Made by a program: the position numbers and the translations under genes. The notes below the pieces were generated by a model. It saw nothing but the letters and a program-made list of their open reading frames with translations. It searched no databases and had not been told where the DNA came from. From Pseudomonadota bacterium (GTDB lineage: Bacteria > Pseudomonadota > Alphaproteobacteria > Sphingomonadales > Sphingomonadaceae): a stretch of DNA of 64,000 nucleotides. The DNA is taken from NCBI GenBank assembly GCA_020160755.1, contig JAIUPN010000001.1, positions 186,001 through 250,000 on the forward strand, read 5' to 3'. Positions 1 to 8,607 of this stretch are shown here, in pieces (position 1 is the first letter of the stretch; every line of letters begins with the position of its first letter).

Positions 1-1
1 C

Positions 2-1498
2 GACCGCCGCAAGTTGCAGGGCATCGCCGACGCCGCCGCGATGGCGGCGGCGGGCCGCCCCGGCGAAGAACAGGTGGCGGCGCAGCGGATCATCGCGGCG
101 AATTGCGATTGCGGCATCCGCATCGCGGCGCTGACCCGCGGAACCTATACGGCGGACCCGGGTATTCAGGCCGAGCAGCGCTTTTCGACCGGCGGCAGCT
201 CGCCGAACGCGGTGCGCATTACGCTGACGCGCGACCGCCCGCTGTTCTTCGGTAGCTTCCTGACCGGCCGGCAGGACAGCGTCATTCGAGCGACCGCCAC
301 CGGCGCACGGCGCGGCTATGCTGCCTTCTCGCTCGGATCGCGTGTCGCAGCCGTGAACGGGGGGCTGCCCAACGCGCTCCTGTCGAGCCTGACGGGAAGC
401 CAGCTCAGCCTTTCGCTGATGGATTATGAGGCGCTCGCCAGCTCCGATGTCGACCTGCTGGCCTTCTCGGAGGCACTGCGCACCGAACTCGACGCCGACG
501 TCCTCACCTTCGGGCAGACGCTCGATACGCAGGTGACGATGCCGCAGGTCGTGTCGGCGCTGGCCAAGGCATCGGACGGGCGCGCGGCGACGGTGCTCGA
601 ACATATCGCAGATCGTGCGCTGCCGCGAAGCTTGCTGCCGTCGCGTGCGATCGACCTCGGCCCGCGATCGTCGAGCATCCGCGTCGACGCGGCGAATCCG
701 GTGAACGTCAACGCGCTCAGCCTGCTTCGCGCGATGCTGCTGCTCGGCAATGCGAACCGTCAGGTTGACCTGTCGGTGGCGAGCAACCTGCCGGGCGGAT
801 CGGGGATCGACATCGCGTTGATGATCGGCGAACCGCCGGCGAACTCACCGCTGATCGCGGTGACCGACACCAACGACGTGATCGTCCGTACCGCGCAGGT
901 GCGGCTCAAACTCGACACGCGGATCGCAACGCCGGTCGCCAGCGTCCACCTGCCGGTTCTCGCCGAGCTCGGATCGGCGTCGGCGCGGATCACCGACATC
1001 GACTGCCGTCCGAACAGCAGCGAGGCGGTATCGCTTGGCGTCGTGACGTCACCGGCGATGCTGGCCATCGGGACGGTCGACGACGGCGATTTTCAGGATA
1101 TGCAGCGCGCGCTCGATCCGGAGATGGCGCGCGTGGTAAAATTGCCGCTCGTCAGTGTCGATGCCGAAGCCGAACTGGTGCTGTCGGATCTCGCCCGGAA
1201 GCAGGTCGCCTTTTCGCGCAGCGCGATCGACGAGGGGCAGGTGAAAACCGTGTCGAGCACCGGGCTGGTCGCCGGCGCGGCGCAATCGCTGTCGGACCGG
1301 ATGGAACTGCACCTCAACGTCCTCGGTCTCGGGCTCAACCTGAAGGCGCTGACGGGGGCTGTCGGCGGAGCCGCCGCGCTGGCTGCGCCGGTGCTCGACG
1401 GCGTGCTGTCAGACCTTACCGGCCTGCTCGGCGTCAGCGTCGGACAGGCCGACGCGCAGGTCAACGCGCTGCGCTGCGGCAAGGCGCGGCTGGTCTGA
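2..1498 (+). CDS. TadG-like pilus-assembly protein, 5' end outside window
   Basis: The frame is open to the window edge, so the true start and the N-terminal membrane anchor are missing. The first visible residues (DRRKLQGIADAAAMAAA) match the segment that follows the transmembrane helix in TadE/TadG-like proteins, which sit in the inner membrane and help assemble Flp/Tad pili. The remaining ~490 residues look like an exported alanine- and serine-rich region with no catalytic motif that I recognise. The cpa/tad genes of this window lie 32 kb away on the other strand, so this belongs to a different locus. TadG-like is a family-level call made mainly on the N-terminal segment. Confidence 0.72.
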   Translation, partial: DRRKLQGIADAAAMAAAGRPGEEQVAAQRIIAANCDCGIRIAALTRGTYTADPGIQAEQRFSTGGSSPNAVRITLTRDRPLFFGSFLTGRQDSVIRATATGARRGYAAFSLGSRVAAVNGGLPNALLSSLTGSQLSLSLMDYEALASSDVDLLAFSEALRTELDADVLTFGQTLDTQVTMPQVVSALAKASDGRAATVLEHIADRALPRSLLPSRAIDLGPRSSSIRVDAANPVNVNALSLLRAMLLLGNANRQVDLSVASNLPGGSGIDIALMIGEPPANSPLIAVTDTNDVIVRTAQVRLKLDTRIATPVASVHLPVLAELGSASARITDIDCRPNSSEAVSLGVVTSPAMLAIGTVDDGDFQDMQRALDPEMARVVKLPLVSVDAEAELVLSDLARKQVAFSRSAIDEGQVKTVSSTGLVAGAAQSLSDRMELHLNVLGLGLNLKALTGAVGGAAALAAPVLDGVLSDLTGLLGVSVGQADAQVNALRCGKARLV

Positions 1499-1511
1499 TC
1501 GGTTCATAACG

Positions 1512-1553
1512 GTGCCGGGGCGGATGCGCTTGATGGCCATTATCGCCCGGCAC
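1512..1553 (+). terminator. Hairpin downstream of the TadG-like gene
   Basis: GTGCCGGG and CCCGGCAC form an 8-bp stem around a ~26-nt loop, 14 bases after the stop codon. There is no T-run behind it, so it may be a weak or Rho-assisted terminator, or a processing hairpin. Confidence 0.35.
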
Positions 1554-1598
1554 ACCCCATAAAGGGAAAGGCTGCACCGGAAATCGGGGAGGGCGAGG

Positions 1599-2501
1599 AT
1601 GGCTAAAGCGCATGAACCACAGCGCGTTTCGGCGGCGGATTTCATTCGGGGCTTTGCCAATTGGCGGTTGCAGTCGGCGCGCAAGCCCGTCGTCGTGACG
1701 CACCATGGCAAGGACGCGCATGTCCTGATCTCGCTCGACGATTACCGGCGTCTCGACCGCGATGGCGCGGCCGGGGTCGCGTCGGGAGCGAACCTGCTGC
1801 AAGCCTCGCTCGCCGGGCTGGTCGAAGCGATCCGCGACGGCGTGATCCTGATCGACCGGGGATGGCGTATCGCGGCGGTCAATCCCGCGGCGAGCGACAT
1901 GCTGGGCGCAGCGGCGGCCGCGCTGATCGGCGGCGATCTGGCGACCGCCTTGCCGGGGCTCGACGGCAGCCTGCTTGCACATCGGTTGAACCGGCTCATC
2001 GATCATCGCGAACGTTTTTCGGGCGATATGCCCGGCATCCTGCGCCCGCGCCAATGGCTGCGCGTCGACCTGGTGCCCGTCCCGGCGGGCGGCGCGATCA
2101 TCCTGCGAGACGTGAGCGAAACGATGGAGGAATGCGCCGCGGGCGACGCGCGGAACGCGCTGCTCGCGGCCGTCGAGGCCGATGGCGCCGTCGGCCACGC
2201 CCGCATTACGGTGCGCGAAACGGTCGAGACTGCGAACGAAGCGCTGACCGCCATGGTCGGGGTCGACGCGGCCGCGATCCGGCGGGTGCGTTTTTCGGCG
2301 CTGCTGGCGATCGGGCAGCGGCAGGCCTTTGTCGAAGCGCTGGAATCGGTGTTTCGGACGGGCGTGCCTGCCCGCGTTGCATCCGAGATGATCACGCGCG
2401 ACGGCGCGATCCTGCCCGTCACCCTCTCGATCGCCGAAGTTCGCGGCGCTTATGCCAGCGACGGGGCCGTGATCCTCGCAACCCCTCGGATCACCCGCTA
2501 G
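1599..2501 (+). CDS. Phd/YefM antitoxin-like domain fused to PAS domains
   Basis: The 300-residue protein starts at an ATG behind a GGGGAGGGCGAGG-type ribosome site. Residues ~8-55 (VSAADF..., VVVTHHGKDAHVLIS, LDDYRRLDR) follow the pattern of Phd/YefM antitoxin DNA-binding domains. Residues ~65-180 look like a PAS sensory domain (DGVILIDRGWRIAAVNPAA), and residues ~190-300 like a second, more diverged PAS. No kinase, cyclase or output enzyme follows, and there is no toxin gene next to it. The likely role is a one-component regulator in which a PAS signal controls an antitoxin-type DNA-binding module. The domains are read from the sequence; the function is inferred. Confidence 0.75.
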   Translation: MAKAHEPQRVSAADFIRGFANWRLQSARKPVVVTHHGKDAHVLISLDDYRRLDRDGAAGVASGANLLQASLAGLVEAIRDGVILIDRGWRIAAVNPAASDMLGAAAAALIGGDLATALPGLDGSLLAHRLNRLIDHRERFSGDMPGILRPRQWLRVDLVPVPAGGAIILRDVSETMEECAAGDARNALLAAVEADGAVGHARITVRETVETANEALTAMVGVDAAAIRRVRFSALLAIGQRQAFVEALESVFRTGVPARVASEMITRDGAILPVTLSIAEVRGAYASDGAVILATPRITR

Positions 2502-2593
2502 GCCTGTTCCTGTATCGACAGCGGCGGGCACGCTGGACAAGCGGGCCCGTTACGCGCAATCATCGGAGGAGCGGGAAGGTTGCAAGTCGCAAC

Positions 2594-2609
2594 TTGCCGT
2601 TTACGTAAA
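2594..2609. promoter_or_regulatory. LiuR-like palindrome upstream of acyl-CoA dehydrogenase pair
   Basis: TTGCCGTTTACGTAAA matches the ideal palindrome TTGACGTTTACGTCAA at 14 of 16 bases and ends 47 bases before the start of the first acyl-CoA dehydrogenase. The same motif occurs near 55.2 kb. It resembles operators of MerR-family regulators of branched-chain amino acid and fatty acid catabolism; no such regulator is in the window. Confidence 0.5.
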
Positions 2610-2656
2610 GGTGAGCGCTCAGTATAAGGGCGCCATTACCCGATGGGAGATTCGTG

Positions 2657-3850
2657 ATGGACATGGAATTCAGCCCCGAAGATCTCGCCTTCCAGCAGGA
2701 AGTGCGCGACTTCATCGCCGAAAATTACCCCGCCGAACTGCGCGGAAAACAGGATGAGGGCGAGGAGCTGTCCAAGGAGGATTTCCTCGTCTGGCACAAG
2801 ATTCTGCATAAAAAGGGCTGGATCGCGCCCGCGTGGCCGGTCGAATATGGCGGCACCGGCTGGACGCCGACGCAGCGTTTCATCTGGTCGGAGGAAACCG
2901 CCCGCGCCGACTGCATCCGCCTGATGCCCTTTGGCCTCGCGATGGTCGGTCCCGTCATCTACACCTTCGGCACGCCCGAACAGAAAGCGCATTTCCTGCC
3001 GCGCATCCTGTCGGGAGAGGATTGGTGGTGCCAGGGCTATTCGGAACCCGGCTCGGGCTCTGACCTCGCCTCGCTGCGTACCGCCGCGGTCCCCGATGGC
3101 GACGATTATATCGTTAACGGTCAAAAGACCTGGACCACGCTGGCGCAGCACGCCGACTGGGGCTTTTTCCTCGTCCGTACCGACAAGGATGCGAAGCAGC
3201 AGGAAGGCATCAGCTTCCTTCTGATCGACATGAAATCGCCCGGCATCACCGTGCGCCCGATCATCACTTTGGGCGGCGAGCATGAGGTCAATGAAGTGTG
3301 GCTCGAGGATGTCCGCGTGCCGCAATCGCAGCGCGTCTACGAAGAGAATAAGGGCTGGACCTGCGCCAAGTTCCTGCTCGCGCACGAACGCACCGGCATC
3401 GCCGGTGTCGCGGCGTCGAAGCGCGGGATCGAGAAGGTGAAGGCGATTGCCCGCACCGAACTCGACGGCGACAAGCCGCTGCTCGCCAACGCCTTTTTCA
3501 AGCGCAAGGTCGCCGACCTCGAAGTCGATCTCGCGGCGCTCGAATTTACCGAGCTGCGCAGCCTGGCCGGTCCGAATGCTAACCGCGGTCCGGGGCCGGA
3601 ATCGAGCCTGCTCAAGATCAAGGGTTCGGAAATCCAGCAGCGGCTGACCGAGCTGACGCTCGAAGCCGTCGGCCATTATGGCGCACCCTATTTCCGCGGT
3701 TTCGGAGAGGGCGACAACGAGCATCCGATCGGGCCCGATTACGCGCACCGCGCCGCGCCGACCTATTTCAACACGCGCAAGACGACGATCTATGGCGGGT
3801 CGAACGAGATTCAGCGCAACATCATCGCGAAGATGGTTCTGGGGCTCTGA
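2657..3850 (+). CDS. Acyl-CoA dehydrogenase, PimC-like (large) subunit
   Basis: This 397-residue flavoprotein would catalyse alpha,beta-dehydrogenation of an acyl-CoA. I chose the ATG 8 bases after GGGAGA; a GTG sits one codon upstream. The N-terminal helical region (FQQEVRDFIAENYPAELRGK), the central beta domain (GYSEPGSGSDLASLRT, VNGQKTWTT) and the C-terminal helical domain (KTTIYGGSNEIQRNIIAKMVLGL) are all in place. It is followed by a second acyl-CoA dehydrogenase of the small-subunit type. Length and pairing resemble the pimeloyl-CoA dehydrogenase subunits PimC/PimD, but the substrate cannot be read from sequence. Confidence 0.9.
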   Translation: MDMEFSPEDLAFQQEVRDFIAENYPAELRGKQDEGEELSKEDFLVWHKILHKKGWIAPAWPVEYGGTGWTPTQRFIWSEETARADCIRLMPFGLAMVGPVIYTFGTPEQKAHFLPRILSGEDWWCQGYSEPGSGSDLASLRTAAVPDGDDYIVNGQKTWTTLAQHADWGFFLVRTDKDAKQQEGISFLLIDMKSPGITVRPIITLGGEHEVNEVWLEDVRVPQSQRVYEENKGWTCAKFLLAHERTGIAGVAASKRGIEKVKAIARTELDGDKPLLANAFFKRKVADLEVDLAALEFTELRSLAGPNANRGPGPESSLLKIKGSEIQQRLTELTLEAVGHYGAPYFRGFGEGDNEHPIGPDYAHRAAPTYFNTRKTTIYGGSNEIQRNIIAKMVLGL

Positions 3851-3859
3851 CCTAAAACC

Positions 3860-3933
3860 ACCCCGGACTTGATCCGGGGTCTCGGGCGGTCTTGCCGATC
3901 GCCATCGGGCATGGGCCCCGGCTTTCGCCGGGG
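3860..3933. repeat. REP-like intergenic element, CCCCGGA family
   Basis: Two GC-rich hairpins stand in tandem: ACCCCGGA/TCCGGGGT around CTTGA, and CCCCGGC/GCCGGGG around TTTC. The core CCGGACTTGATCCGG recurs at 17.98-18.00 kb, so this is a dispersed palindromic repeat. It sits inside the presumed two-gene transcript and could tune expression of the second gene. Confidence 0.7.
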
Positions 3934-3959
3934 AACGATCAAGATCAGGAAAAACGATA

Positions 3960-5099
3960 ATGGATTTCACCTATACCGAAACGCAGGACATGATCCGCGA
4001 CACGCTCGCCCGCTTCCTCGGCGACACCTATGATTTCGAAACGCGCCAGAAGTTCATCAATTCGGACAGCGGTCGCGATCCCGCGATCTGGACCGCGCTG
4101 GCGCAGGAACTCGGGATGCTCGGCGCCCCCTTTGCCGAAGAACATGGCGGCCTCGGCGGCGGTGCGCTCGAAAATGCGATCGTGATGGAGGAGCTCGGCA
4201 AGGTCATCGGGATCGAGCCCTATCTGCCGACCGTCGTGATCGCGGGCGGCGCGCTCAAGGCCGTCGGTGGCGCGCAGGCCGATGCGTTCATTCCCGAGAT
4301 CATCGCGGGCAATGCGATCATCGCCTTTGCCTATGCCGAGCCGCAGGGTCGCTACGACCTTGCGAATCTTCGCACGACCGCGAAGAAGGACGGCGCAGGC
4401 TATGTACTGAACGGCCACAAGGGCGTCGTCTATGCTGCGCCCTGGGCGACCCACCTGCTCGTCACCGCGCGTACCGGCGGCAACCAGCGCGACCGCGACG
4501 GCGTGTCGCTGTTCCTGATCGACGCGAACCTGCCGGGCATCGTCCGCCGCGACTATCCGACCGTCGATGGCAATCGCGCGTCCGAAATCTATTTCGAGAA
4601 TGTCGCGATCCCCGCCGACGCGCTGCTGGGCGGCGAGGGCGCCGGCTTGCCGCTGATCGAACAGGTCGTCGACGAAGCCACGGTCGCGGTATGCGCCGAG
4701 GCGACCGGCGTGATGCAGAAGCTGCACGAAGGCACGCTGGAATATACGCAGCAGCGCAAGCAGTTCGGCGTGCCGATCGCCAAGTTCCAGGTGCTCCAGC
4801 ACCGCATGGTCGACATGTTCATGGAGGTCGAACAGGCGCGCTCGATGACGATCATGGGTACGCTGAAGCTGGGCCTGCCCGCGAACGAGCGCATGGCGGC
4901 GGTATCGGCCGCCAAGGCGAAGGTCGCGCGCGGCGCCAATTTTGTCGGGCAGAATGCGATCCAGACGCACGGCGGCATCGGCATCACGCAGGAATTGGCG
5001 ATTGGCCATTATTTCAAGCGGTCGACGATGATCGAAAGCCAGTTCGGCAGCGCCGATCACCATATGGACCGTTACGAGCGGATTGCGCTGGCCGACTGA
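3960..5099 (+). CDS. Acyl-CoA dehydrogenase, PimD-like (small) subunit
   Basis: The 379-residue protein belongs to the acyl-CoA dehydrogenase family. It has the N-terminal domain with PFAEEHGGLGGG, a middle domain with LNGHKGVVYAAP and RDRDGVSLFLIDA, and a C-terminal helical domain with TQQRKQFGVPIAKFQVLQHR and QTHGGIGITQELAIGHYFKR. ATG follows an AGGAAAA site. It probably pairs with the upstream dehydrogenase as a heteromer, as in pimeloyl-CoA dehydrogenase-type pairs, and shares its promoter with a repeat element between them. The substrate is unknown. Confidence 0.88.
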   Translation: MDFTYTETQDMIRDTLARFLGDTYDFETRQKFINSDSGRDPAIWTALAQELGMLGAPFAEEHGGLGGGALENAIVMEELGKVIGIEPYLPTVVIAGGALKAVGGAQADAFIPEIIAGNAIIAFAYAEPQGRYDLANLRTTAKKDGAGYVLNGHKGVVYAAPWATHLLVTARTGGNQRDRDGVSLFLIDANLPGIVRRDYPTVDGNRASEIYFENVAIPADALLGGEGAGLPLIEQVVDEATVAVCAEATGVMQKLHEGTLEYTQQRKQFGVPIAKFQVLQHRMVDMFMEVEQARSMTIMGTLKLGLPANERMAAVSAAKAKVARGANFVGQNAIQTHGGIGITQELAIGHYFKRSTMIESQFGSADHHMDRYERIALAD

Positions 5100-5164
5100 C
5101 GGCGTCGCCGTCGGGGGTCGACTGACGGCCCGGCTGGTTGGTTTGGGAGAGCCGCGGCGTCGCC

Positions 5165-7672
5165 TCAATAGGCGACGTCGACGGCGATCCGGAGTGTGCG
5201 CGGGCGCAGCGGGGTCAGGAACCCTTCGTTGCCTTCGACAAAGGGCGTGCCCAGCGAGAAGCGGTTTCCGCGTGAATCGAACAGATTGGTCAGCGTCAGC
5301 GACAGTCCGCGGCGTTCGTTGCCGACGCGCATCGCTAGCCCGGTATCGATATAGTCGCCCTGGCTTTCGCCAAGCACCGGCCCGATCCCCAGCCGCGACG
5401 GGCCGATATAATTGGCCCATCCGTTCACGCGGAATCCCTCGTCGCCGATGACGGTGGCATAGTTCACCGAACCGCGCACCGCGTGACTTGCCACATTGGG
5501 AATGCGGCCGAGCCGGCCCGGCGCCGCGTCGAACACGGGCAGAATCTGCGGTGCCAGATCATCGACCCGGCTGTGGTTATAAACCGCGCCCAGCTCAAAG
5601 GTCAGCGCTTCGGTCGGGCGCATCGCGAGCGCACCCGACAGGCTGGTGATACGCCCGTCGCCGATATTGGCAGTGGTCGGGAAACCCGTGCTGTCAATGA
5701 AATCGGCCTGGATATTGCGCCAGCGGCTGTGCGAGATCGAGACGCTGGCGTCGAACAGGCTCTGCCCCTTGTCGCCGAAGCGCATTCCGGCTTCCCACGT
5801 CCGCACCTGATCGTTGAGGAAGCGCCGCACGAAATTGCCGTCGACCGCAAGGCCGCCGGGGCGGAACCCCTCCTGATAGCGCGCATAGAGCCGGACATTG
5901 TGCAGCGGCGTCGCGAGCAGCGAAAAGGAGGGGAGAAGGTCGGTTTCGTTGCGCGAGGCCGTTGTCGCGCGTCCCGCCTGCGATAGGGCGAAGGAGACCC
6001 CCTCGGCTTCGCCGCCGAGCTTGGCATGCGACAGGCGGAGGCCGCCCGAAGCGATGAGGTTCGGCATCACCTCGACCGTCGCCTCGGCATAGCCTGTGAA
6101 CTCGGTGATCCGGTTCGTCACGCCGGGCAGGATCGCGCGGAGCGGGCCATAGCCATATTCGCGGTCCTGCCGCGCCCGGTTGTCGATGAAGCTGGCGCCG
6201 ACCACCCAGCCCAGACCGTCGCGATACGGGCGCGACAGGCGGTTTTCGCTGACAAACATGCGTGTGGCATTATGCTGGTCGAGTACGCGCGGCACATCGT
6301 TCAGCGGAATGACCTGAATCGGCGCGAACAGGCGCTCGACATCGACCGCTGCAACCGAAGGCGGGGCGGGTACGCCGCCGCTGGACATGTCGCTCCCTTG
6401 CCGGGCTTCGGGCAGGCTCGCGTCGAAACGCTCGAACAGGCGGTGGTCGATGAAGGCGTTCGACGACTGGAAATGCAGGTCGTCCCAATCCTTCATCACC
6501 ACCACCGTGCCCATACCGTAACGAGCGGTCGCATTCTGTTCGACCATCGAGTTGCGCGTCAGCGGCGGGCCGTCCTTGTCGGCATATTGGGCATCGTCCG
6601 ACGTGATTGCCTGATAGACGCCGCCGAAATCGACCGTCCAGTCGTCGCCGGCCTCGAAGCGGAAGGTCCCGCGCCCGCCGCGAACATGGACGCGGTTGAC
6701 GTCGTTCTGGCCGCGTAGCGGGTTGTCGATATAGCCGCCGTCGGTCAGCATATAGCCGACGAGGCGCAGCGCATGGCCGTTTTCGCCGACGGGGAGGTTG
6801 GCGATCGCGGCGATATCGCCGCCCGGGTCGCCATGCTGGGTGATCGAGACGCCCGCGATGGCCTGTATCGTCATCGCGCGCGGGTCGGGCGCCTTGGGCA
6901 CGACGCGGATGATGCCGCCGAGCGAGCCGGCGCCATACAGCGTGCCCTGCGGCCCTTCGAGGATTTCGACATTGTCGACGTCGTAAAGGCGCAGGTCAGG
7001 GTCGGGTGCGTTGTAGCTGAGGCGGATGTCGCCGAGATACTGGCCCACGGTCGACTGCGTCGGGCCGGTGAAGCTGGAATCGGCGATACCGCGAATGAAC
7101 AGCTTGTTGCGTCCAGAACCAAGGTGGGTCGAGGAGACCGTCGCGGTCCGCGACAGGATCGAGTCCATTCCGCGTTCGCCGCCAAACGTCAAATCGCCGC
7201 CATCCAGTTGGGTGACGACGCCCGCGAAGTGCGAATAGGGAAGGTCGGTCTTCGACGCCGTGACGATGATTTCGTCCTCCGCCGACGCGATCGTGTCCTG
7301 CGATGGTTCGCGGGCGCGCGGTTGCGGAGCCTGCCGCGGTGCGGGTGCCGCACGCGCGACGCGCGGCGCGGCAGGACGCGGCTCGATCCGCCAGCTCGTC
7401 GCGCTGACGCGCACAGCGCGCGCGTCGGAGCCGGCGAGCAGGCGACGGATTGCTTCGTCGACGCTCATCCGTCCGCGCACCGGTTTGACGCGCGCCTGCC
7501 AGAGTTTCGCATCGACGACGCTGATACTGACCCCGGCCTGCCGGCTGATCACCGGCAAAACGCTCGACAGGCTTCCCCTCGGCACGTCGAACGCGCGTTC
7601 CTCCGCCGCCAGAACCTGCGCGGGCAGGCTCAACGTAATTGCTGCTGCGGCAAGAGAAAGGCGCGATCGCAT
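5165..7672 (-). CDS. TonB-dependent outer-membrane receptor with STN signalling domain
   Basis: The 835-residue protein has a signal peptide (residues 1-22), then an STN domain (~27-92, FDVPRGSLSSVLPVISRQAG) that contacts FecR-type anti-sigma factors. A plug follows (~140-245, with VEILEGPQGTLYGAGSLGG), then a beta-barrel ending in an aromatic residue. Its start lies 2 bases after the fecR stop, so it is the third gene of a sigma/anti-sigma/receptor operon. It should take up a TonB-dependent substrate and report its binding to FecR. The ligand is unknown; homology to FecA would suggest a ferric chelate, but sphingomonad receptors of this kind also handle sugars and aromatics. Confidence 0.9.
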   Translation of the reverse strand: MRSRLSLAAAAITLSLPAQVLAAEERAFDVPRGSLSSVLPVISRQAGVSISVVDAKLWQARVKPVRGRMSVDEAIRRLLAGSDARAVRVSATSWRIEPRPAAPRVARAAPAPRQAPQPRAREPSQDTIASAEDEIIVTASKTDLPYSHFAGVVTQLDGGDLTFGGERGMDSILSRTATVSSTHLGSGRNKLFIRGIADSSFTGPTQSTVGQYLGDIRLSYNAPDPDLRLYDVDNVEILEGPQGTLYGAGSLGGIIRVVPKAPDPRAMTIQAIAGVSITQHGDPGGDIAAIANLPVGENGHALRLVGYMLTDGGYIDNPLRGQNDVNRVHVRGGRGTFRFEAGDDWTVDFGGVYQAITSDDAQYADKDGPPLTRNSMVEQNATARYGMGTVVVMKDWDDLHFQSSNAFIDHRLFERFDASLPEARQGSDMSSGGVPAPPSVAAVDVERLFAPIQVIPLNDVPRVLDQHNATRMFVSENRLSRPYRDGLGWVVGASFIDNRARQDREYGYGPLRAILPGVTNRITEFTGYAEATVEVMPNLIASGGLRLSHAKLGGEAEGVSFALSQAGRATTASRNETDLLPSFSLLATPLHNVRLYARYQEGFRPGGLAVDGNFVRRFLNDQVRTWEAGMRFGDKGQSLFDASVSISHSRWRNIQADFIDSTGFPTTANIGDGRITSLSGALAMRPTEALTFELGAVYNHSRVDDLAPQILPVFDAAPGRLGRIPNVASHAVRGSVNYATVIGDEGFRVNGWANYIGPSRLGIGPVLGESQGDYIDTGLAMRVGNERRGLSLTLTNLFDSRGNRFSLGTPFVEGNEGFLTPLRPRTLRIAVDVAY

Positions 7673-7674
7673 GT

Positions 7675-8607
7675 TCAGCGGGTCAATATCCAGCCATCGC
7701 CTCGCCGCTCGGCCCGGGTGCCCGACAGGGCGGCGAGGTCGGCGATCGTACGGTTGCGGTTCTTGTCGATAATCAGCGCGCCGCGGAACGACAGGCCGCT
7801 CGCTTCGGGCGCGATGCTGACCTGCATCCCGGCCGTCCGCTTCAGGTCCTCGGCGACGACGGCGAGCGGCGTGCCGTTATAGACGAGCAGGCCGCTGCGC
7901 CAGCCGCCGACATTAGCGACATCGACATCCTTTACGACGGGCGGTTTGCGGTCGCCGTCGCGCGCTTCGATCCCCTTGCCCGCGACGAGGCGGACATTGT
8001 CGTGGTCGGGGTTGTAAAGGACGATGCCTTCGGAGACTGCGACCGAGGTCTGGCGATCGCGGCGCACGACATTGAACGCGGTGCCGAGGTCGACGATCCT
8101 TGCGCCGCCCGTTTCGACGACGAAGGGATCATCGTCGCGGTGCACGACGTGGAACATCGCCTCGCCCGATTCCAGCCGCGCAAAACGCGGGCGGTCCTTG
8201 TCGATCTCGACCACCGACGCGCCGTTGATCTCGATCTTCGACCCGTCGGCGAGGGTAACCGTACGATGTTCGCCCGCGAGGGTTTCGATCCGGTCCGCGC
8301 TGCCGAACAGGCCCAGGCTCGACAGGCTGACCGCGCCGACCAGCGCCGCCGCCATCGCACCGCCGAACCACGCACGCCGCGACGGGCGGCGCGGTGCGTC
8401 GGCTATCGTCACCACCGAAGGTTTGTCGACCGGTGGCAGCGCATCGAGATCGCGGTCGAGGCTCGCGACCGCATCAAAAACCGCGGCATGATCCGCGTCC
8501 TCGGCGAGCCAGTCGGCAAAACCGTCCCAATCGTCGAACAGGGGATCGCGCTGGCGGATCAGCCAGTCGATCGCGCGCGCTTCGGTGTTCGTCCGGTCAG
8601 CTTGCAT
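7675..8607 (-). CDS. FecR-family anti-sigma factor
   Basis: The protein has 310 residues if it starts at the ATG that follows CCGGAGGCAATTCG; this ATG overlaps the end of the sigma gene by 11 bases. The N-terminal cytosolic domain (AIDWLIRQRDPLFDDWDGF) should bind the sigma factor. One membrane helix lies near residues 85-105, followed by a periplasmic FecR domain (GEHRTVTLADGSKIEIN) and a C-terminal STN-like fold (VVAEDLKRTAGMQVSI). It links the TonB receptor in the outer membrane to the sigma factor in the cytoplasm. The gene is translationally coupled to its partner. Confidence 0.92.
   Translation of the reverse strand: MQADRTNTEARAIDWLIRQRDPLFDDWDGFADWLAEDADHAAVFDAVASLDRDLDALPPVDKPSVVTIADAPRRPSRRAWFGGAMAAALVGAVSLSSLGLFGSADRIETLAGEHRTVTLADGSKIEINGASVVEIDKDRPRFARLESGEAMFHVVHRDDDPFVVETGGARIVDLGTAFNVVRRDRQTSVAVSEGIVLYNPDHDNVRLVAGKGIEARDGDRKPPVVKDVDVANVGGWRSGLLVYNGTPLAVVAEDLKRTAGMQVSIAPEASGLSFRGALIIDKNRNRTIADLAALSGTRAERRGDGWILTR

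Noticed and set aside
2636-5420. Long reverse-strand frames opposite the two acyl-CoA dehydrogenases
   Set aside because: The forward genes match a known family from end to end; the reverse translations are arginine-rich and resemble nothing.
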